This document shows positions 59,514-64,000 of a DNA stretch of 64,000 nt, one piece after another. This DNA is from Arthrobacter sp. ZGTC412 (GTDB taxonomy: Bacteria; Actinomycetota; Actinomycetes; Actinomycetales; Micrococcaceae), in the NCBI RefSeq assembly GCF_002929215.1, contig NZ_PJII01000003.1:248001-312000 (forward strand), given 5' to 3'. Below the pieces are notes generated by a model, which was not told the origin of the DNA, searched no databases, and worked only from the letters and a program-made list of their open reading frames with translations. Within the stretch, counting starts at the first letter, position 1. Every line of letters starts with the position of its first letter. The position numbers and the translations under genes were made by a program.

Positions 59514-59771
59514 ATGCCTGCTACCCATTTTGAACAATTTATTGCCGAAGCAGTCGTCGCGGACAGGGAACCGGGACTGGGCCTCGGACGAGACGAGCTC
59601 TACGGGCTCTACACCAGTTGGTGCCTTCTCCAGAAAGCCCCGCTTCAGGCTCCGGAAGCCCTCTGGGACGCACTGCAGGCACAGGGAATCGACCCGGACA
59701 GCAACAACTTGTCCATGACTGGCCCCACCGCCGCTGACTACATCGTGGCCAGCGCGCCGGACCTGGTCTGA
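59514..59771 (+). CDS. Small acidic hypothetical protein, possible winged-helix-like fold
   Basis: The 85-residue acidic protein has no signal or membrane segment. The segment FIAEAVVADREPGLGLGRDELYGLYTSWC resembles the helical region of primase C-terminal and D5-like winged helices (ELY-x-x-Y-x-x-W pattern). The rest, ALWDALQAQGIDPDSNNLSMTG, fits the following helix and wing. The match is weak and the protein is too short to be a primase. It lies just before csbD. No ribosome site is clear. Confidence 0.6.
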   Translation: MPATHFEQFIAEAVVADREPGLGLGRDELYGLYTSWCLLQKAPLQAPEALWDALQAQGIDPDSNNLSMTGPTAADYIVASAPDLV

Positions 59772-59869
59772 CGTTCTTCCAAGCCTTTTGAAGCTGCCTG
59801 TGGCTGGTTAGCATGGAGCATGGCCGGCGCATTACCGTCCGCCGGTCGCCAGCCGAAGGGAGAATCACC

Positions 59870-60046
59870 ATGGGTTTGGATGACAAAATCGACAACGCCG
59901 CCCAGAAAATGGGCGGCAAAGCCAAAGAGGCTACCGGTGCGGCCACCAAAGACGAAGGCCTTCGTACGGAAGGCCAGATGGACCAGGCCAAAGCGGACCT
60001 GAAACAGGCCGGCGAGAAAGTCAAGGACGCTTTCAAAAAAGACTGA
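59870..60046 (+). CDS. CsbD-family general stress protein
   Basis: The 58-residue protein is a CsbD family member: MGLDDKIDNAAQKMGGKAKEATGAATKD, then GQMDQAKADLKQAGEKVKDAFKKD. CsbD-like proteins are abundant small stress proteins of SigB-type regulons with unknown biochemical role. AAGGGAG precedes the ATG. I used the ATG at 59870 because the 19 codons before it do not fit the family. A strong bidirectional terminator follows 8 nt after the stop. Confidence 0.9.
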   Translation: MGLDDKIDNAAQKMGGKAKEATGAATKDEGLRTEGQMDQAKADLKQAGEKVKDAFKKD

Positions 60047-60053
60047 GTCCAGA

Positions 60054-60090
60054 AAAAGGGGCTGCTGCGGACACCGCAGCAGCCCCTTTT
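60054..60090. terminator. Strong bidirectional terminator between csbD and dps
   Basis: Arms 60054-60070 and 60074-60090 pair perfectly over 17 bp around ACA. The left base is A-rich and the right base T-rich, so it works in both directions for the convergent csbD (+) and dps (-) genes. Confidence 0.95.
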
Positions 60091-60120
60091 CGCTCTCCCG
60101 GCAGCCGGGCAGGGCAGGAA

Positions 60121-60606
60121 TCAGGCAGGCTGGGTGACAGGTGACGTGGCCGCCATTGTCTCGGCATTGACCATCCAAGCCAGCTGCTCCAGGCGCTCGA
60201 TGGCAGCATGAAGCAGATCCGCGCTGGTGGGGTCTTCCTCGTCCACGTCATCGTGGACGTCCCGCATCGTCTGGACTGTCCGTTCAAGCCGGGCTGTGAC
60301 GAGCTTGACGGTGTCTTTCGTAGTGGTCAGGCCTTGAGGAAACTCCTCCAGCCGGCTGCCTGCCGAAACAGTGCTGCTGCGGCCGTCGGGGAGGGCATGC
60401 AGAGCCCTCATCCGTTCTGCCACTTGGTCGGCGAAGAGGCGGGCAGCCACAACAATTTCGTCCAGCTGAAGGTGCAGGTCGCGAAAATTGGTGCCTACAA
60501 GGTTCCAGTGGGCCTGCTTGCCCTGCAGGTGCAACTCGATGAGGTCGGTGAGCACCATCTGCAGGTTGCTGGCAAGGGTGGGCGACGCTTTCATCATTTT
60601 CTCCAT
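60121..60606 (-). CDS. dps: Dps-family DNA-binding ferritin
   Basis: The 161-residue four-helix protein has the Dps/ferroxidase signatures IELHLQGKQAHWNLVGTNFRDLHLQLDEIV (His and Asp/Glu iron ligands at the dimer interface). A second helix pair is VAERMRALHALPDG and VHDDVDEEDPTSADLLHAAIERLEQLAWMVNAE. It oxidises Fe(II) with H2O2, stores iron and protects DNA. The start could be 60606 or an ATG four or five codons later. A repeated stress element (60648-60660) lies about 42 nt upstream. Confidence 0.9.
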   Translation of the reverse strand: MEKMMKASPTLASNLQMVLTDLIELHLQGKQAHWNLVGTNFRDLHLQLDEIVVAARLFADQVAERMRALHALPDGRSSTVSAGSRLEEFPQGLTTTKDTVKLVTARLERTVQTMRDVHDDVDEEDPTSADLLHAAIERLEQLAWMVNAETMAATSPVTQPA

Positions 60607-60647
60607 TGCGGCTTTCCAGCCGGCCGCGGATCAACCGGCTATTACTC

Positions 60648-60660
60648 TAAGCATACTTAC
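60648..60660 (-). promoter_or_regulatory. Stress element upstream of dps
   Basis: On the minus strand GTAAGTATGCTTA lies 42 nt before the dps start. It matches the element GTAATCATGCTTA at 55687-55699 in 11 of 13 positions and the element at 55665-55677 in most positions. The core TAAG-N4-CTTA is palindromic. Confidence 0.45.
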
Positions 60661-60698
60661 TAGTTTGAGCGGGCAGCCACGAGCCGGACACCGGAGGG

Positions 60699-61376
60699 CT
60701 ACCGGATACGCGCGAGCGCGAACCCGTCCCAGCCTTTGGAGCCCACTGTCTGGATAACGGTGGCATCGAGCCGGGGGTGCCCGCCGAGCAGCCGAAGTGC
60801 ATCCACTATTCCCTGCGCGTTGACCGGGTCCATTCCGGGGTCCAGCACGGCCCCCTCCCAGATGGTGTTGTCCAGGACCACGGTTGTCCCGGGGCGGCCA
60901 AGCCGGATTGCCCACTCCAGGTAACGGCTGTTGTTCTCCTTGTCCGCATCGATAAAGATGAAGTCGAAGGGTTCGCGCTCCTCCTCCGCCAGCGCAGCGA
61001 GAGTGTCCAACGCTGGTCCGAGCCGGATCTCGACTTTTTGCCCCAAGCCTGCAAAGTCAATGTTGGCCCAGGCCACTTCCGCGTGCTTCGGCAGGAATTC
61101 GCACGTGACCAAAGTGCCGTCGTCGGGCAGGCCCTGCCCCATCCATATGGTGCTGAAACCGGCCAAGGTGCCAATCTCCAGGATGCGGCGGGCGCCGGAG
61201 AGCTGAACCAGGAGCTTGAGGAGCTTGCCGGCGTTGGGCGCCACTTCGATGGCCGGCATGCCGGCATCCACGGCGGATTGCACGGCCCGGAGCACGGCGG
61301 GATCCGGATGGACCACGACGTCGGACAGGAACTTTTCCGTGGCAATCCACTCTGGCCGGGGCTTGTGCTCAAACAT
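60699..61376 (-). CDS. SAM-dependent O-methyltransferase (COMT-like)
   Basis: The 225-residue protein has the class I methyltransferase motif ILEIGTLAGFSTIWMGQGLP. The metal-dependent O-methyltransferase segment FDFIFIDADKENNSRYLEWAIRLGRPGTTVVLDNTIWEG follows (Asp, Asn ligands). The family methylates catechol-type or other hydroxyls. The ATG at 61376 is preceded by CAAACT 6 nt upstream, a weak leaderless-type box. The substrate is unknown. Confidence 0.85.
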   Translation of the reverse strand: MFEHKPRPEWIATEKFLSDVVVHPDPAVLRAVQSAVDAGMPAIEVAPNAGKLLKLLVQLSGARRILEIGTLAGFSTIWMGQGLPDDGTLVTCEFLPKHAEVAWANIDFAGLGQKVEIRLGPALDTLAALAEEEREPFDFIFIDADKENNSRYLEWAIRLGRPGTTVVLDNTIWEGAVLDPGMDPVNAQGIVDALRLLGGHPRLDATVIQTVGSKGWDGFALARIR

Positions 61377-61449
61377 GGGCACAGTTTGGCACGCGGCCAC
61401 GCGCGGGTCCAGAAGAATTAGCGGACGACGGCGGCTGGGACGCCCGCGG

Positions 61450-61779
61450 TCAGGAACCCTCGGAGAGCGCTTCTTCCAGGCGGTCCACTTTGGCGGTCAG
61501 CTCGCCCGAGTATCCGGGCCTGATGTCCGCCTTGATGACCAGGGAAACCCGGCTGCCGTAGCGACCCACCGCCTCGGTGGCGCGCTTCACGACGTCGAAC
61601 ACCTCATCCCATTCACCCTCGATGGTGGTGAACATGGAGTCCGTTTTGTTGGGCAGCCCCGACTCCCGGACGATCTTTACGGCGGCGGCGACGGCGTCAT
61701 GAACGGACGCGTCACCGTCACCGGACCGGGAACCTTCGCTGGGAGTACCGGACGGGGCGACAGAAAACGCAAGCAGCAT
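61450..61779 (-). CDS. MTH1187/YkoF-type thiamine-binding family protein
   Basis: The 109-residue protein matches the MTH1187 family: MLLAFSVAPSG, SVHDAVAAAVKIVRESGLPNKTDSMFTTIEGEWDEVFDVVKRATEAV and VSLVIKADIRPG. These small ferredoxin-like-fold proteins bind thiamine or a related cofactor. It stands alone next to an O-methyltransferase on the same strand. No adjacent thiamine gene was found. Confidence 0.85.
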   Translation of the reverse strand: MLLAFSVAPSGTPSEGSRSGDGDASVHDAVAAAVKIVRESGLPNKTDSMFTTIEGEWDEVFDVVKRATEAVGRYGSRVSLVIKADIRPGYSGELTAKVDRLEEALSEGS

Positions 61780-61900
61780 GAAGCCCAGTGTGCCACGGCG
61801 CCAGCCACGCCGCGGGGCAGGACGGCCGGTGCCGCCGTCACAAAACCCCCTACCCTCCAGTAACGGTGAACGCCGGAGGCTCGATTGCTAACCTTTTGGC

Positions 61901-62536
61901 ATGAGCCTCGCAGTCGCCCGCAAGCCGCTCCGCGCCGACGCAGCACGGAACGTGGACAAGATCATCACAGCGGCGCGGCAATGCTTCCGCGAGTTCGGTC
62001 CGGAAGTACCGCTGCAGACCATTGCAGCCACGGCCGGGGTGGGCCCGGCCACCCTGTTCCGTAATTTCTCGGACAAGGAAGAGCTGGTGCTTGCTGCCCT
62101 CAACTGGCAGCTGCGGCTCACCGTGGATCCGGTTGTGGACGGCGCCCTGGCGGACATCGACGCCGCCGCCGGACTGCTGCGGGTCATGGAGGCGCTGATG
62201 GCCGCCGCCAGCGATGACGCCAATCTTTTGGGCGCCGTTGCCGGCCGGCGGGAGCTCCTGACCGGTATCACTGGTTCGCTGATGGAGTCGATGAGTGTGC
62301 TGCTGGTACGGGGCCAGGGCCAGGGAAGCCTGCGCGCGGACATCTCCATGACGGACATGTTCCGGCTGCTCGCCATGCTCATTGGAGTGGTGGACACCAT
62401 GGAACCGGGATCCGACGCCTGGCGCCGTCCGCTGGCTTTGGTGGAGGATGCAATCCGGTCGGTCCGGCCCAGCCGCCCGCTTCCCGTCCACGTGCCGCTG
62501 CCAGCCGCTTCCCTGGCGGGTCAGCAGGCAATCTAG
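61901..62536 (+). CDS. TetR-family transcriptional regulator
   Basis: The 211-residue protein has an N-terminal helix-turn-helix (ADAARNVDKIITAARQCFREFGPEVPLQTIAATAGVGPATLFRNFSDKEELVLAAL) and a ligand domain typical of the TetR family. TAACCT (61889-61894) lies 6 nt before the ATG, so the transcript is probably leaderless, with GTGAAC 17 nt further upstream as a -35 candidate. The divergent MTH1187 gene (61779) might be a target; nothing else is adjacent. Confidence 0.85.
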   Translation: MSLAVARKPLRADAARNVDKIITAARQCFREFGPEVPLQTIAATAGVGPATLFRNFSDKEELVLAALNWQLRLTVDPVVDGALADIDAAAGLLRVMEALMAAASDDANLLGAVAGRRELLTGITGSLMESMSVLLVRGQGQGSLRADISMTDMFRLLAMLIGVVDTMEPGSDAWRRPLALVEDAIRSVRPSRPLPVHVPLPAASLAGQQAI

Positions 62537-62694
62537 CGGCAGGAATCCTGCCCGCCGGACGCCTGGTCCTCCCCATTGTGGGCCTCCTGCCGGTGCAATA
62601 CACTTCAAGTGGGTTTTGCAGACAGCCTCTGTTCCTTCCAGATGGAGCCACCCATGCCACAGTTCCTGCACCTCCGGCACACGGCCGCAGCGCG

Positions 62695-62919
62695 ATGAAC
62701 AGTTCCAGGCTTTTCCACTACATCAACGATCCGCGCGGCCCCGAGGAAGTTCTTCCCGCCCTGCCGGCAGAGGAACTCGCAAAACTGTTGGATGCCCTCT
62801 ACCAGAACCTTGACACTCCCGAGCCCGAGTTTGGCGCCCAGGCCTGGTACGAGATGGCCGTTGAAGAAAGCTTGCGCCGGTCAGCAGCACCTGAGGGCGC
62901 CGCGCACGGGGTCGCCTGA
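62695..62919 (+). CDS. Small hypothetical protein
   Basis: The 74-residue acidic protein begins MNSSRLFHYINDPRGPEEVLPALPAEELAKLLDALYQNLD and is mostly helical, with no signal or membrane segment. No family is recognised. An alternative start lies 39 codons upstream, but that N-terminus has unusual composition. The gene follows the TetR regulator by 158 nt. Confidence 0.5.
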   Translation: MNSSRLFHYINDPRGPEEVLPALPAEELAKLLDALYQNLDTPEPEFGAQAWYEMAVEESLRRSAAPEGAAHGVA

Positions 62920-63018
62920 CCGTTTTCCCCTCACAACTTTCCAATCACGACGCCGGTACTCCCGCTGGTGCCGGGACGCTTCTGCTGTCCGGGCCCGGCT
63001 TCTTGATCCTCTGGCCGG

Positions 63019-63288
63019 TCAGTCGCTGTCGGAGGCTCCCCTGGCACGGATCTCGCGGCGCACCATGGCCTGCAGCGCAGGAACCTGCGACGCCGGGTCC
63101 ACATCCATCGCCCTCATGAGGCTCTCGGAAAGGGCCTCTAAATCCTCGGCAGGGACATCAGAAATACCGGAAAAACGGGTAAAAAAGCGCTTGGCAGGCA
63201 ATCCCGCGCGCCATCGGGAATTCTTGTGTAAGTGAGGTCTACCGGCCCTTGCCCCGGACGCGTGCAGTTGATTTTCCATCGTTGCCAT
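63019..63288 (-). CDS. Small hypothetical protein, start uncertain
   Basis: The frame encodes 89 residues, but only the last 50 (GISDVPAEDLEALSESLMRAMDVDPASQVPALQAMVRREIR) look protein-like; they form two acidic-basic helices. The N-terminal part is basic and may be untranslated. No family is recognised. An internal start may apply. It lies between two unrelated genes. Confidence 0.4.
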   Translation of the reverse strand: MATMENQLHASGARAGRPHLHKNSRWRAGLPAKRFFTRFSGISDVPAEDLEALSESLMRAMDVDPASQVPALQAMVRREIRARGASDSD

Positions 63289-63384
63289 TCATGCGGATTG
63301 TCGGGGCCAACTGCATAGCCGCTCTCATAGTACAAAGCCACCACGGGCAAGAAAAGGGATTCACTTCAGGTTATTAGTGGTGGG

Positions 63385-63696
63385 TTAGTTCCAGCCCAGC
63401 ATGCGGAGCAGCGCGGCAGTTCCAGCACCGGCTACCACCACCACGAGAAACGGTGCCCTGAGTGCCAGTGCGATCGCTGCTGCAGCGAGTGCACCCAGCC
63501 GTGCGTCGGCTGCCAGCGACTGCCCTGACGCTACCGCGTTCACCACCGTCAGGGACGCAAGCAGCCCGATGGTCATGGTACCGGCAATCCGCGACATCCG
63601 GGGGTTCTCCAGAAGCCTGGCCGGGACAAGGTAACCCACCAGCTTCCACGCGTATGCCAAGGCGCAGGCAATGAGCAGCCACACCCAAAGGCTCAT
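63385..63696 (-). CDS. azlD: AzlD-family branched-chain amino acid transport subunit
   Basis: The 103-residue protein has four predicted membrane helices, with the AzlD pattern WKLVGYLVPARLLENPRMSRIAGTMTIGLLASLTVVNA. It acts with AzlC in export of branched-chain amino acids or analogues. The ATG overlaps the stop of azlC (4 nt), so the two subunits are coupled. Confidence 0.8.
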   Translation of the reverse strand: MSLWVWLLIACALAYAWKLVGYLVPARLLENPRMSRIAGTMTIGLLASLTVVNAVASGQSLAADARLGALAAAAIALALRAPFLVVVVAGAGTAALLRMLGWN

Positions 63697-64000
63697 GATT
63701 CAGCCCCCGGTGTGCCGCCGTCGCCTCTTTGGTGGCCGTCACCGCGGTGGTGGTCCGTGCCGTGCTGGCGGGACTCGACGTGGTGGCGTTCCCGGTAGGG
63801 CTCCACGTCCGGTTCAAGGCCCTCATCGCTCCGGCCGTGGCTGAACCAGCCGAAGACTGCTGCCACGACGGCGGCCACCAGGATCGGCACGCCGGCCGGA
63901 ACGAATGGCACTGCCACCACCGTGGCAAGGGCGCACACCACCGCAATCGCGATCGGTTCGCGGCCCTTCAGCCGAGGCCAGAGCAGCGCCAGGAATGCCG
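63693..64000 (-). CDS. azlC: AzlC-family permease, N-terminus cut by window edge
   Basis: The frame runs off the right edge; the visible C-terminal 102 residues contain two or three membrane helices (FLALLWPRLKGREPIAIAV, CALATVVAVPFVPAGVPILVAAVVAAVFGWF). A hydrophilic His/Asp/Glu/Arg-rich tail of about 48 residues follows. The helices match the C-terminal half of AzlC. The His-rich tail is unusual for the family and may bind metal or be a lineage-specific extension. Confidence 0.75.
   Translation of the reverse strand, partial: AFLALLWPRLKGREPIAIAVVCALATVVAVPFVPAGVPILVAAVVAAVFGWFSHGRSDEGLEPDVEPYRERHHVESRQHGTDHHRGDGHQRGDGGTPGAES

Overview
The window is high-GC DNA from an actinobacterium, most likely a Micrococcaceae member of the Arthrobacter/Pseudarthrobacter type. 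The evidence is codon use strongly biased to G/C in third positions, many ATGA-type gene overlaps, many apparently leaderless genes (a TANNNT box 6-7 nt before the ATG), and gene content typical of soil actinobacteria. I see no insertion sequence, prophage, integrase, CRISPR array or replication origin, so this looks like ordinary chromosome.

Layout. 1-2213 (-) is an alkaline-shock-type operon with two Asp23-like proteins, DUF2273, DUF6286 and an AmaP-like anchor cut by the window edge. 2452-2813 (-) is a tRNA-Glu/Asp/Phe cluster with its own promoter and terminator. 2977-8925 holds single genes: PHP phosphoesterase, DsbA-like protein, EamA exporter, small metallopeptidase, CDF metal exporter and NlpC/P60 cell-wall hydrolase. 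8948-12052 (-) is an ABC exporter with a LolA/RseB-like partner. 12197-16035 (-) holds a rifampicin-phosphotransferase-like enzyme and a tandem universal stress protein. 16449-20600 has a small FAD-type protein, CopC, a purine permease and a cation/proton antiporter. 20782 is hutG.

21738-27825 is a citrate-type system: a CitAB-like two-component pair divergent from tctCBA and a small universal stress protein. A perfect 14-bp palindrome lies over the putative tct -35 region. 29664-34100 (-) is an IclR regulator with hutU and hutH, and two large inverted repeats lie between these genes. hutI is not in the window. 34278 is a DinB/DUF664 gene broken by a one-base frameshift. 34996-42607 has oxidoreductases, an amino-acid permease, a qorR/qorB-type redox switch, 3-hydroxybutyrate dehydrogenase, a LysR regulator and a spermidine-synthase-like protein preceded by a seven-codon leaderless mini-ORF.

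The most interesting block is 42674-52689 (-). It is a nine-gene, tightly overlapping operon that carries every activity expected for making ADP-D-glycero-D-manno-heptose (SIS isomerase, kinase, GmhB-type phosphatase, adenylyltransferase). It also has three glycosyltransferases, one of the heptosyltransferase family GT9, plus an aldehyde dehydrogenase and an SDR. Heptose of this kind is classically a Gram-negative LPS sugar, and here two complete HldE-like bifunctional enzymes sit in one operon of a Gram-positive organism.

52838-60606 is a general-stress region: a SigB/SigF-type sigma factor, an epimerase-like SDR, a three-gene envelope-stress cluster (helical protein, holin-X, DUF3618), a YihY-like membrane protein, CsbD and Dps. 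Related near-palindromic elements lie upstream of dps and of the envelope cluster. The window ends with an O-methyltransferase, a thiamine-binding protein, a TetR regulator and an AzlCD branched-chain amino-acid exporter cut by the edge.
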